Assembly (NCBI GenBank): GCA_037954665.1 | Contig: JBBMOL010000018.1 | Coordinates: 1,798,001-1,862,000 of the forward strand | Length of the DNA stretch: 64,000 bases | Source of the DNA: Laguncularia racemosa | Lineage: Eukaryota; Streptophyta; Magnoliopsida; Myrtales; Combretaceae | Direction of reading: 5' to 3' | In this document: positions 47,115 to 58,945 of the stretch, in pieces | Numbering within the stretch: the stretch's first letter is position 1 | Layout of the letters: each line of letters starts with the position of its first letter | Position numbers and translations under genes: made by a program | The notes under the pieces: model-generated | What the model saw: the letters and a program-made list of their open reading frames with translations, nothing else | Told to the model about the DNA's origin: nothing | Database searches by the model: none

Positions 47115-49165
47115 TGTCGAGTCTAATTTTTTGAATTCTCATTCCTAATCCGATCTAGACTAGACTCTATACTCATCTAATATAGATTCTCGACTTGAGT
47201 TAGGAATTTCGTTTGATTTTTGGAGTTGCCACCCAACTGTTGTTGGGAATATTGAATTAAGACTAAAGGAGCGGATTAGTCTTAATTTGGACTACTAGTA
47301 GTCGTTATTTCCTCTTCTCGTTTTGTGAAAAGAGGAAAAGGGAAAACCAGAGTTTTTAAGTCCGGAGGCTAACCTATTAAGACCTTTACGGTTACCACCT
47401 AATTTCCTGAAATTGATCTTATTTAGAAATGTGTTTCATTGTGTTTCTGTTACTTTTTATCATGTTTTGAATTATTATAAGAAAAGGATTTTTCATTCAT
47501 TTTATGGGTTGACCCGAATGGGTGCCTACGTACTTACTACTCAGGATCAAACAAACCGTAGTTCGCTTTTCTAAAAACTTTAAGTTTGTTTGTGAATTTT
47601 AATTTTGAAATCTCTTTTAATTTATGTTCTTACCATTTTTGGGATTTTGTTTTCTGAAATCTAAACCTAAGCTTTTATTTGATTTTTGAAAATGATTTTT
47701 AGGGAAAAACATCCATTTTGGGTTTATTTTTGAGAAAAATGATTTTTCTAAGTTCTAAAACTCATTCATTTTTCTTTTTTTGAATTTTTATTAATTTTTA
47801 TGATTTTTATGATTTTTTTAAATTTTATGATTTTTTATGATTTTTTAATGATTTTCTAAAATTTTTGTGAATTTTTTAAAGATTTTATCCTAAGTTAATA
47901 TCTATCCTATTTTGAGATCTAAAGTTTTATTATTATTTTCCTAATATTTTTATTACTTTTCTACATTTTATTTTTTTATTTTTATTTTTTATTATTTTAT
48001 TTATTTTCTACATTATTAAATCCTAGAAAAATCTAATTTCTATTATTTTCCTATTTATTAAAAATAAAACATAAACAAATAAATAAATAACTAAATAAAA
48101 AATAATAAATTAATTCGGAATAAATAAATAAAAAAATAAATAAATTAAATAAAAAATCCAAAAAATCCGACTTACCTGGATCCAAGTAGGCGCGGGGGTT
48201 GGGTCAGTCGGATACGGCGACGGGGCTAGCTCGATTACGGCGTTTCGGCGGCCTTTTGCAGCGGGTGAGGTGTCGAATCCTAGCTTCTCGAGGGTGCTGA
48301 ATTCAATGGTGGCGGTGGTTCACTCCCAATCGCCTCCTGGTGGTAGTTCAACGCCGGTCGGTGGTCGCGATTTTGGGTTCTTCTCCGATGCTCTCCGATT
48401 TGCACTCTTTCCTTACTTTCTCTCAATTCCGATTCGTGTTTTGGCTTCCTCTACTCCTCCTCTATTTATAGGCGTCCGGAAACCCTCTTGGATAAGCTCA
48501 AATCGGCCGATTTGGATAAATCCGAATTTCTTCCGTTTTTAGATTTGATTTTATCCCGACGATTTGATGTTGATCTCTTGTTTTTCTTTGATTTATCTTA
48601 TGGATTAGGCTTTCTCTTGACAATAATCTAGAAGATTTTGAAAAAAATGATCGATTCCACCTTCGTCGGACTTGCTCCTGCTTCTCCTCACGTCTGTCCG
48701 GGTGAAGAAGATGATCACGCGCGACACGCGTGACTTCCTTCGGCCAATCACACGCTGCCATGTGGTAGCTCCAGGCGAAAGGAAAAAAAATTGCATCAAA
48801 TGCTCGGGGGAAGATTCGAACTCGTGACCTCCAGCCTCCCACACGTTCCTAGTGCACACACGAACCAGCTGAGCTGGCCCAATTTCTCGATTTTCTTTAT
48901 ATCGCAAATTGCATATATGCAATGCGATTTTTTTTCATTTTTTGTATTTTTTGAAATTTCAAAATTTATAAAAATTATTCATCCCTCATTATTACTATTT
49001 CTGAAATCATTTTCCAAAATTGATGTGTTTTCCTATTTATTTTTATTTTTTGAATATTTTTAATTATTTATGCTAAATTAGGAAAAATTGGAAAAAATTG
49101 AAAAAATTGGAAATTGATTATTATTGATTATTGTGGATTCCTAGGGCAAAAATGGGGTGTTTACA
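47115..49165 (-). repeat. 3' LTR of the Tat-type element (2051 bp)
   Basis: Read on the plus strand it begins TGTCGAGTCT and ends GGTGTTTACA, so it has TG...CA ends, and it matches the other LTR throughout. It contains the same TATAAATA (minus, 48470-48463), tRNA-like module (48880-48806), palindrome (48901-48928) and a perfect donor CAG|GTAAGT (exon end 48176). A 75-base sample (from about 48241) shows three substitutions against the right copy. Confidence 0.95.
48806..48880 (-). other. tRNA-like (pol III A-box/B-box) module in the 3' LTR
   Basis: On the minus strand GGGCCAGCTCAGCTGG (A-box-like) is followed about 45 bases later by GAGTTCGAATCT (B-box-like, 48823-48812). The same module occurs in the other LTR. 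The acceptor stem does not pair, so it is not a working tRNA. It resembles the head of plant SINEs. Confidence 0.5.
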
Positions 49166-49178
49166 ACTGCCCCTCTTT
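49166..49178 (-). other. Polypurine tract of the Tat-type element
   Basis: On the minus strand AAAGAGGGGCAGT ends exactly at the border of the downstream LTR, the position required for plus-strand priming. Confidence 0.8.
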
Positions 49179-49329
49179 GTAGTAAAGTTTGAAAAACTTG
49201 ACTACAAAGATAAAAAAGAAAAGACGCCATTTTTGGCCTCTTGAATAGGTTTTTGGTAGGAAAATGGTCCATGAGCTAATAATCCCACGACTTAAGATGG
49301 TCCTAACAATTTAGAGTGATGTTCCTTCC

Positions 49330-50270
49330 CAAAAAGTGCTTTATGGCGACTAATTGGCGACATGATACATCTCAAGCACTGTGTAGGAATGTATGAGAAA
49401 TGATAACAGGAAACGTCTTATTAGACTTGCAACCTTTGGAAAGAAGATTTACTCAGGAAGCGCCCTTATGAGCTGGATACCTGTTAACAGAAGTGTCTTG
49501 CTAGACTAGCAACTGTTTGGAAGAATATTTCCGAAAAGTGCCCCAAGAGCTGACTAATCGGGAGAATTTAGGAAAGTGCCCCTCATGGGCTGACTCACCT
49601 TGAATTGAATGCCTCAAAAAGTGCCCCCTATGGGCTAACCATGAGGTAGATTTTTTTTAGGAAAGTGCCCCCTATGGGCTGACTAACCTATGATGGAAAT
49701 GTCTCAAAAAGTACCCCCTATGGGCTAACCATGAGAACAAAGTTTTAGGAAAGTGCTCCCTATGGGCTGACTAACCTGGAATTGAATTTGTCTCAAAAAG
49801 TTCCCCCTATGGGCTAATCATGAAAACAAAGTTTTAGGAAAGTGCCCCCTATGGGCTGACTAACCTGGAGTTGAATTGTCTCAAAAAGTGCCCCCTATGG
49901 GCTGATTATGAGAACAAAGTTTTAGGAAAGTGCCCCTTATGGGCTGACTAACCTGGAATTGAATTTGTCTCAAAAAGTGTCCCCTATGGGCTAACCATGA
50001 GAACAAAATTTTTAGGAAAGTGCCCCCTATGGGCTGACTAACCTGGAGTTGAATTGTCTCAAAAAGTGCCCCTTATGGGCTGACCATGAGAATAAAGTTT
50101 TAGGAAAGTACCCCTTATGGGCTGACTAACCTAATGTAAAAATGATATCTAGAAAGATGCCTTTATAGACTGACCTTGGAAGAGATCTAGGGGAGTGCCC
50201 CTTTTTGGGCTGACTACCCTATTAAGGGGAATGTTTAGACAAATGCCCCACTATGGGTTGACTCATTTTG
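49330..50270. repeat. Tandem array of about 88-bp units in the element's 3'UTR
   Basis: Units begin with AGGAAAGTGCC-type words at 49570, 49659, 49747, 49836, 49924, 50014, 50102 and 50189 (spacing 87-90). Each is a dimer of about 44-bp halves sharing GTGCCCCCTATGGGCT; the halves differ by GACTAACC versus AACCATGAG. Toward both ends, especially 49330-49560, copies decay. The array lies between integrase and the PPT. Expanded 3'UTR arrays are known in Ogre/Tat elements. Confidence 0.9.
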
Positions 50271-50752
50271 TGCTTTTGAATATGCTTTCTACAGCCTGAT
50301 CTAAATGATGTGATAGTATGATGATAGTTATTTATTTTAATATGCTTGCCAGTTTATCGTGGATAGCAACCAAACAACCGAACCTTCGTGCTGGTTTGCT
50401 TTTGCTTCATCTCTTCTTATCTTGACACGGGGTTGAAAATTTTGATGTGCTCCCTTTCTTTATGTGCAAGGCACTTTTGACGGTAATGTTATCCTAATGA
50501 TGCGCTCAGTTCTAATGTTCAAAAATAGATAGGATTATATCACAAACTATATTAAGATTCATTATCATTTCAGCATTTATCTTTCATTGGTGATAGGTGG
50601 GTAATGTGTTTAGGAATATTTGTTGTGATGAGAATTGATTGTTGATCATTCAGGAATATTAACTTTGCTTGTAAAAAGTAATAACTCGACTCAACGAAAT
50701 TTGTATCGAACATTGGCTTTCATAAACATTGGCAAAAATTCAATTCCCTTGC
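50271..50752. other. Untranslated sequence between the array and the integrase stop
   Basis: No ORF is conserved here. It is the first part of the element's 3'UTR. Confidence 0.6.
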
Positions 50753-52744
50753 CTAAGGATAGTACATCTTTACAGCATCTGTGTTAATGGGGTCTCTCAA
50801 TTCTGGACCATCCATTTGAGTTAATATCAGAGCACCTCCTGACAGAACCTTTTTCACCACATAGGGGCCTTCATAGTTTGGGGTGAATTTTCCTCTGGAG
50901 TCTTGGGCATTCGGGAGAACCTTCCTTAGTACCAAATCCCCCTCTTTAAAGTACCGAGGTCTCATTTTCTTGTTAAATGCTCGGGCCATTCTTTGTTGAT
51001 AACACTGGCCATGACATAGTGCGGTAAGTCTTCTTTCATTAATCAGATTCAGCTGATCAAGCCTCTTCTTTACCCAGTCTGATTTGGTTAACTGATTTTC
51101 CGACAAAATTCTGAATGATGGTATCTCAACTTCAACTGGTAGCACTGCTTCAGTACCATATACTAATGAATAAGGGGTAGCTCCCGTAGATGTTCTTATT
51201 GAAGTCCTATAAGCCATGATAGCAAACGGTAACATTTCATGCCAATCTTTGTAAGTCGTTGTCATTTTCTCGATGATCTTTTTGATATTTTTATTAGCTG
51301 CTTCTACTGCCCCATTCATTTGAGGTCGGTAGGGAGTTGAATTTCTGTGGTTTATGTAGAATTGTTGGCATAAACCTGTCATCGATTTGTTGTTGAGATT
51401 GGTACCGTTGTCAGTGATGATGGACTCAGGAACTCCATATCTGGCTATTATGTCCCTTTTCAAGAAGCGGACTATTACCCCTTTTGTGACATTGGTATAT
51501 GATGAAGCTTCTACCCATTTGATGAAGTAATCGATCGCTACCAGTATAAATCTATGGCCGTTGGATGCTGTTGGAGTGATAGGGCCTATTATGTTGATTC
51601 CCCACATGGAAAAAGGCCATGGTGCTGATAACAAGTGTAGCTCGTTGGGCGGAGCATTTATCCGGTTTGCGTAGACTTGGCACAAATGACAGTGCTTGAC
51701 ATATTTTATGCAATCCGATTCCATAGTCAACCAATAATATCCTAACCTCATGATTTTTCGGGCCAACATGTAGCCATTCATATGAGGTCCACATACTCCT
51801 TCATGCACTTCCTTCATCAGTTCACATGCTTCATTTTTGTCGACACATCTCAACAAGGTGGTATCAAATGATCTCTTGTAAAGTATGGATCCACTTAATA
51901 GGAAATGGCTTGCTAACCTTCTGAGTGTTCTTTGGTCATTCTTGCTAGCCATTTCGGGGTATTTACCTTCTTGGAGGAAGGTCTTGATATCGTGATACCA
52001 GGGTTTATCATCTTGTATCTTTGCCATTGCTAAACAGTAGGCGGGCCGACTTTCGATGTCTATTTTCATCAGTTGAACTTCGGCTCCCCTTGTTATCTGG
52101 ATCATAGATGCTAGTGTGGCTAATGCATCTGCGAATTGATTCTGAGTTCTCGGGATGTATGTGAAAGTGATTGCCTTGAATTCCTCAATTAACTCTGTCA
52201 AGTGTTGATGATATGGTACCAGTTTGGGGTCTTTAGTCTTGTATTCCCCTCTTGTTTGTAGTATGATGAGTGACGAATCTCCATATACTTCTAACTCACG
52301 GATTCCCATTTGGCAGGCCATTTTGAGGCTGAGAATACATGCTTCATATTCTGCGATGTTATTGGTATAAGGAAATGTAAGTCTCGTCGCTGCAGGGAAT
52401 TGAGTGTCGTCCGGGGATATCAATACTGCCCCAACCCCACAACCGAATACATTGGCAGCTCCATCGAAAAACAGTTTCCATTTCGGGTTCTGCTCTATCC
52501 CAAAGTCTTCTACCGGCCTATCTTCCACTGTCAATATATTCTCATCCGGAAATTGGGCCTGTAGTTCTTGGGAATGTGTCTCGATAGGGTGTTCCACCAA
52601 TTGGTCGGCTAAGGCTTGCCCTTTCATCGAGTTCTGATTTATGTATGTGATGTCGAACTCGGATAAGAGCATTTGCCACTTAGATATTCTCCCTATCAAG
52701 GTTGGTTTCTCTGCCAAGTATTTCAAGGGATCATATCTTATCAA
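50753..52744 (-). pseudogene. Tat-type pol C-terminal part: end of RNase H, archaeal-type RNase H, integrase
   Basis: This 663-codon open stretch is the best preserved part of pol. Residues 1-50 are the end of the gypsy RNase H (KWQMLLSEFDITYI). A second RNase H follows at about 85-213 with four acidic positions, Asp94 (FFDGAA), Glu132 (NNIAEYEA), Asp156 (VYGDSS) and Asp206 (ADALA), and LPxxxN-like IPRTQNQ. The integrase zinc finger has His314, His321, Cys352 and Cys355. The catalytic core has Asp445 and Glu481 (35 residues between), but the first acidic position is Asn384 in WGINIIGP where family members have Asp. No chromodomain is present, as usual in Tat. The frame is open but its N-terminal pol partners are broken. 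Confidence 0.9.
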
Positions 52745-53890
52745 CAGCTCGATATGGTAGTAAAGGGTGTATTGCCTTAGTCAATGCATGACCCAAATTA
52801 GAGCACAACATGTCCTCTCCACCTCTAAGTACCTCTGTTCCCCATCTGTGAACTTCTTGCTCAGATAATATATGGAACGCTCTCTTCCCTCTTCATCTTT
52901 CTGCCCCAGCACACATCCCATGGATTTAGAGAGTATAGTGAGGTATAAGAATAAGGGCTTTCCTTGCTTCGGGACATCAAGACTGGAGCTTTCATAAGAT
53001 AGTCTTTGATTGTTCGGAATGCCTCTTCACATTCGTCGTCCCATTCTATTGTGGCGTTCTTCTTCAACAGACAGAATAGTGGCCGGCATTTGTCGGTGAG
53101 CTGTGAGATAAATCGAGCTATATAATTTAATCTCCCCAGCAAACTTCTTACTTCTTTAATGGAGCGTGGGGAAGGTAATTCTAATATGGACTTTACCTTG
53201 TCATGGTCGATTTTAATGCCCTCCTGGCTTATGACAAACCCTAACAATTTCCCTGTTGTGACCCCGAAAGTACATTTCTCTAGGTTTAACTTGAGCTGAA
53301 ATTTTCTCAGTCGTTTAAACAATTTCCTCAGGATATCTATATGGCTTTCTCCTTTTTTGGATTTGGCTATCATGTCATCGACATATATTTCAACCTCTCG
53401 ATGCATCATATCGTGAAGTATAGCGACCATGACTCTCTGATACGTTGCCCCAGCGTTTTTTTAAACCGAAGGGCATGACTTTGTAACAGAAAGTCCCCCA
53501 TGTTGTGATGAAGGTCGTTTTGGTTTTATCTTCCTCAGCCATTTTTATTTGATTATATCCTGAGAAACCATCCATGAATGAGAAGAGATGATTTCCCGCA
53601 GTGTTGTCTACTAGAACATCAATATGAGGTAAGGGGAAGTTATCCTTTGGCGTGGCTTGGTTTAAGTCCCGAAAGTCTACGCATGCGCGTACTTTTCCGT
53701 TCTTTTTCATGACATGGACTATATTTGCTACCCACTCTGGGTAGTCGGATACTTCAATGAACCCTACTTCTAGCAGTTTCTTAACTTCTTCTTTGATTTT
53801 CAGTAAGATGTCAGGCCTAAATCTTCTCAGTTTTTGTTTTTTAGGTTTGACATCTTCCCTTGTAGGAAGCCTGTGAACTACTATTGACTA
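52745..53890 (-). pseudogene. Tat-type reverse transcriptase and RNase H, frameshifted
   Basis: Reading from 53887 the frame contains the RT entry (YPEWVANIVHV, VRACVDFRDLN, FMDGFSGYNQI, VMPFGLK). It shifts at a T7 run at 53456-53462 and continues in another frame with the catalytic box YVDDMIAKS (from 53385) and the thumb (LGRLNYIARFI). In the RNase H part after about 52960 the frame is lost again until 52744. A TAG at 53890-53888 separates it from upstream sequence. The RT is recognisable but cannot be made as one protein. Confidence 0.88.
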
Positions 53891-54174
53891 GTTTAGCCCT
53901 GGCATGTCACCATACGACCAGGCAAACACATATGCATATTCCGTTAATAGTTCGGTTATCTCATGTTTTTGCTCGGCACTCAAACTGGTCCCGATTTTGA
54001 GGTTCTTAAGGTTTTCCATGCTTCCTAGATTTACTGTCTCCACAGGCTCGTCGATCGAGATTCCGCTTTGTTCATGTTTTAGCCAATTTTCTTGTATTAT
54101 TTCGTGGTCTAAGATATCGCCTTCAACAATTGACCCGCAGCGTTGGAAACAATATCAACGTTTTTACTTTCTAC

Positions 54175-55161
54175 CTATGCGAAATATCCCTGATGTTCGA
54201 TGGTAGGAGATCTAGCGCTACTGATAGGATAACAAAACCAATTGTTCAGAGCCGGATGCTGGTTGGACGTGCGGGGGGTTGATTTCCCTTTGCTATCGTC
54301 CTCTTCATTTATCCGCAGCTCTTGAATGATGTTTGCCTTCCGGAAAGATTGTTGGAGAGGTGGGATGCACATCTGGGTGTCAATTAGCTTCCCCTTCATT
54401 CTGCCTTTGACACCTTTTGTTTGTGCTTCTTCCCCGGCTGTAGGAATGTACCCTAGTCCAAACGTCCCATGCTGCCCCTCTTTAAACTAATGGCCCTCTT
54501 TGCTGGTTACCATGTTCACTTCATTGAAGATCTGCAACCCCAGGTCTTCTGAACCCTCTTCCCCAATGTAAGGTATGGCAGTCTCCTTATATATGGCGTA
54601 ATCCTGCTCGCCTAGTACAGTGACTATCTGCCCGTTTGCGATGAATTTGACCTTTTGGTGGAGACTAGAGGGGATGGCTCCAGCAACATGTATCCAAGGT
54701 TGTCCTAAAAGCAGGTTGAAAGACCTTGGGATGTTGAGGACCTGGAAAGCGATGTAGAATACTTGTGGACCAATTTCTACTGGCAGGTTTACCTCCCCCA
54801 CTATGTCTCTTTTTGACCCGTCGAAGGCTTTGACCACTGTGGAGCTAGGTTTTATCTTGCTTGGATCGACCCCCAGTAAGTCGAGTGTTGCCAATGGGCA
54901 AACGTTGAGGGATGATCCGTTGTCGATAAGTACCCGGGAGACAATGGTGTCATTGCACCTGACCACCATGAACATTGGTTTGGTATGTTGGTCTCCCTCT
55001 TCTCCTAGCTCTTCCGGAGAGAAGGATATTTGGTCCATTGCGAAGATGGAGTCTGCCACGTGACCTAATTTGTCTGTAGCGATACCTTCCGGGACCTGAA
55101 TCTTTTTCAGCACTTTAAAGAGTGCTTCCCTATGAGGCTCGGATGTTGTGAGAAGGCCCAT
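54175..55161 (-). pseudogene. Tat-type protease region with in-frame stops
   Basis: The frame holds an aspartic protease core with LIDNGSSLNVCP (Asp at 54924-54922), the DNG form usual in Tat elements instead of DSG/DTG, and the flap/second part LLLGQPWIHVAGA. An in-frame TAG (54489-54487) is followed by more of the same frame to another stop at 54177-54175. It is continuous in frame with the gag end upstream, which is interrupted only by the TAA at 55194-55192. Confidence 0.82.
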
Positions 55162-55191
55162 GAGTGATATCTGTGCTGGAACCTTATTTAA

Positions 55192-57177
55192 TTATTCCAT
55201 GATCTTGTATTCGCTGGCCTTAACCATCTTCGTAAATGCAGCAAGACCCTCTTCCTCTTCTTCTCCTTTTTCCACGTTGGGCTCTTCAGTCGGGCCTTTC
55301 ACCATAGGAGGCCGCTCTTGTTCGAGGGCCCGATAGTCGAACGGTGCAGCCTTGTAATTCTCTACCAGTATCGGGACATTGAATACATATCTTTTTCTCG
55401 GGATTTGTACCTCAATTGATTGTCCCTCATAGCACTGTATAACCCTGGGCTTCTGATGAGAGTTGATCATGTTAACAGTCTTCCCTTCTTCCTTTACCGG
55501 GTTGTCTTCCTTCTCAAATTCCGGTCCCCATCCACTAGGTGGCCCTTACTCAGTCGGGGTATAAGAATAGTTTACCAAATACTGAAATCTCCTGTGTGAT
55601 TCTCCCAAAGTGCCAACCGTTGGGTCTCCGGCTAACCATCTTCTCTTAATGTGTGCTTTTGGAGTTTCTTCTGGAGCTTGGTGGGATTGCTTCTTCTGTT
55701 GCTCAGTTGAATTCTTTTTAGGGGCTTCTTTGGGAGCCGACTCCTCTGATGTGATCATGTTGATGGTGGGCTTGTGATTGGGCAGTGGGTTGGTGTTGAC
55801 ATTGGGTGTTGGGGCATTTACGAAATCCAATTGTATGATTCCTGCATCAATTAAGTCTTGGATTTTGTGCCGGAGCCTCCAGCACCTATCTGTGGAATGT
55901 CCTTCCTGACCCATGTGGTACTCACACTTGAGGTTTAAGTCGAAGTTCTTGGGCTTGTACCGGTCGTTGGGGATCTTGAAACTAATCAAGTTGTCTGCCT
56001 TCAACCGAGCGAAGACCTGACTGAGCGGTATGGGGATTAGAGTGAACTGTCTTGGGACTCTAACGGCCTGGGCATAACCTGTCGCGGGTTGTTGTGCTGG
56101 GGTACTCGGGGTCTGGAATGTCACACGAGTCCCAGATTTTTCTACCTTACCGGAGTGGATTGTGCTGACAGTGGACTCTTTAGCTCTGTTTCCTCCTACA
56201 GGCCTTTGTGTCGGTGTGACCCTAGGAGGCTCCATTGTTTGGAGTCTATCGGTGGTAATGGAATTCTCAATCCTGTACCCCGCAGCCACTACCTCTGCAA
56301 AACTGGATGAGGTCTGGCTACCAGGTGTGAAACATAGGTCTTGTCCAGGGTATTGACAAATATGGATGTCAATTCCTTCTCAGATACCGGGATGGCTACC
56401 CTGGCGGCTTGGGCCCTCTAGCGCTGAGCATACTCCTTGAACGGCTCAACATGTCTTTTTCGGAGACTCCCCAGGTCGATTACAGATGGGGCGACTTCAA
56501 TATTGAAACTTATATTGATCATAAAACGCCCGGGATAGCTTCTCCCAAGTGTTGACAATGTTAAAGTCCAGGTGGGCATACCAGACCAGTGCAGGGCCTG
56601 TGAGGCTGTCTTGGAATGTCTGGAGCATAAGCTGGTCATATTGAGCATACTTGTTCATTTTCCGGGCATATAGCCTGGTATGCATTTTGGGGCAGCCGGT
56701 CCCATCATACTTTTCAAACTTTGGGGTCTTGAACTTTTCAGGGTATATCTCTTCCCTGTATGCTGGCAGATTGGTGATTCCGACCTGTTCAAAACCATCA
56801 GAGCCTTCAATGCTTTTCATCTTGTCATGGAGCTGCTGGAAGAGTCGCTTCTCCATCTCTTTCTGCCTCTCTTCCCTCTCCTTTTTCAAGTCATCAGAGG
56901 TCGGGCCCTGGTTGACCTTTAGCTCATATTCAAAGGCCGGGTTAAGGTGGGAATTGATCTCTTCATATTCCGGAGGCTGTCCCTCCACTGCTTTCCCCTT
57001 TCTGGCCCCTGAATACTCTTCCTGGGTTGGCTGAATGTTGCGCAGGAGGCCGATGCTTTCAGTTAAGAGGTGAACCTAGGCAGCTAGTTGTTGGACTGTT
57101 TGTTCTAGGGACATGATCCTAGAGTCCGAGGCAACTTTAGCATTGGCGTTGTTGCGGTTGTCACTACTGTTGGCCAT
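55192..57177 (-). pseudogene. Tat-type gag, broken by stops and frameshifts
   Basis: Gag starts at 57177 (MANSSDNRNNANAK), has a TAG as codon 34 (57078-57076), then runs through a Glu/Lys-rich coiled region and the capsid-like part (FQDSLTGPALVWYAHL). A frameshift near 56500, a TAG at about 56420 and another frameshift near 56325 follow. The zinc-knuckle-like motif is C-x2-H-x5-H-x4-C at 55926-55882 (residues CEYH...GHSTDRC). Stops at 55548-55546 and 55194-55192 end this part. The order and motifs are visible; lineage assignment follows from the Tat-type knuckle and neighbours. Confidence 0.8.
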
Positions 57178-57422
57178 TTTTGTTCTTGAACGTGTGAGAA
57201 TTGGACTTCTGGGAGGGTTCGGTTGCTTGGGAGCTATCTTGATACCTGGGCGCGCATTTTGTTTTTAATTTTTAGTGTGATGTATGCAAAATGATATGCA
57301 TGTGTCACGCGGATGCTAAAAGTAAAAAGGGTTGACAACTGATTGACAATGTAATATTGAAACTTCACTTTTATTAATATTAAAAATTATGGAGTTCAAA
57401 ATGAAATATTACAAATAAAGAT

Positions 57423-58945
57423 CTACTTCCTAGTTCTTTTAGTCTTCTGTTGTGGAGGCTCGGACTTCCTACTGATGACGGCTTCCAATTCCTTGACTTT
57501 GGCTTAGCATTTCTCCAATTGTGCTTCTAAGGCCTTGTTCCTTTGGTCGGATTCCTTGAAGCGTCCCTTCCAGATGTCTTTCTTATGATCTGCAGCTTCA
57601 AAGTATACCTTCATCCGGGCCTTGACCTGCTCCAGGTAGATTTCTGTCTCTAGGTTGATCTTGTCTGGTCTTGGTTGGGTGACGTCTGGAACTCGGTACA
57701 CTCTTTCCCCTGTCTGGTATAACTGGCGGATTACAAACTCTCTGGTGGCTCGGTGTTTTCCCACTTCGCCATCTAACTCCCCGAGGTCCACATTCGGGCT
57801 TTCGATTCTGGCTTCCCAAAGTGCTTTGACCTCTGCCAGCTTCGCAAACTTCTCAGCTACTAACAAGTTCGGATCTTGATACTCAAAGGTAACTGCTTGT
57901 ATCGAGGGCCGATAAACTATGTCTTAGACGGTACCAAACTGGCGGACCACTGAGTTGGGGTGATACCTAATACATCCGCTGATTCCGATTAAAGGCACTG
58001 CTTGGAAGTTTATGCAGGTCAAAATGATTTTGTTACAACAACTCCACCTGGCTGTCCATAGAATATCTTCGGCACTGAAGCTCCTAAGCAGCTCTACCCA
58101 ACTATGGCTGGTAAGGTCGTCGGGTAGCTTCACCTTTTCTATACATGAATTTACAAGATCCACTTGCTGGGCTAAGGTTTTTCGGACCATGTTCAGCCCG
58201 AAACACTTAAGGTGGCTTACAAACCAGATCAGCAGAAGGTTGAAGCTTGAGCGGAGAATCCCATTGCCTTTCTTCTTGAGGAAATTTAAGTTCCGGATCT
58301 GTTCAGCCAGTAGAGCTAGGACGTAAGATCTTCCCTCCAAGAATTGGGTTACCAGCTCTGCGACCCGGTAGTGAATATAGGTCCTGGTGGGAACAGTATG
58401 GTGGCGAAAGCTGTCAAGATGAAAGCATTCACCCTTCTCTGTTTGTAAGTCTTGGGATCCCCACACAGTATGTCCTTCCTATCCCCGTTGTCCTCTCGGG
58501 CGATGAACCAGGCTTCTAAATCATCCATTCGTATGCAATATCCATTGCAGTCTGCTAGGGCTTTGTTGACTGCTGTTTTACGGATGCCTAATAATCTGCT
58601 GAAGGTACCGGCTGGCCCGGCCTCGAGGTCTGGCATATAGATTTGATCGGTTAGTGATGGAGCCCATAGCAACTGGGTGTACTCTTCCAGTGTAGGGGTG
58701 ATATCATGCGGCCCGATAAAGAAAGTAGCGGGCTTGATTTCCCATAATTGGAGTATGGCCCGGATTAAAGGTAGATTCACTTCTATCTCTGTTAGTGAGA
58801 GGACGGGACCAATCTTTTGCTGGATGAAGGCCTGCTCCTCTGGATTGTACAAGGTAAACCAATGGTCCAGTACCAATTTTGGGTCCAAAGGTTTGTACAC
58901 CCGAATTTCTTTGCGGAGGAGATGGTCAATTGCGGTGCTAGCCAT
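57423..58945 (-). pseudogene. ORF1 upstream of gag, plant-mobile-domain-like
   Basis: The ATG is at 58945 (MASTAIDHLL), directly after an AG acceptor. The first about 185 codons run in one frame with GPHDITPTLEEYTQLLWAP, a phrase like the PMD (aminotransferase-like plant mobile domain) found in some gypsy and Mutator elements. A frameshift near 58390 follows, then the second frame continues with TAA stops at 57926-57924 and 57506-57504 to a final TAG at 57425-57423. The C-terminal third is Lys/Glu-rich and probably coiled coil. The function of such ORF1 proteins is not known to me; the PMD call is from memory of the fold's signature phrase. Confidence 0.65.

Noticed and set aside
48270..49063. 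Open frames in the LTR on both strands (also at 60996-61454)
   Set aside because: They duplicate exactly with the LTR, have no domain, and lie in promoter/leader sequence.
49570..50270. Regularly spaced repeats that could suggest a CRISPR array
   Set aside because: Units are contiguous dimers without unique spacers, in a plant retrotransposon 3'UTR.
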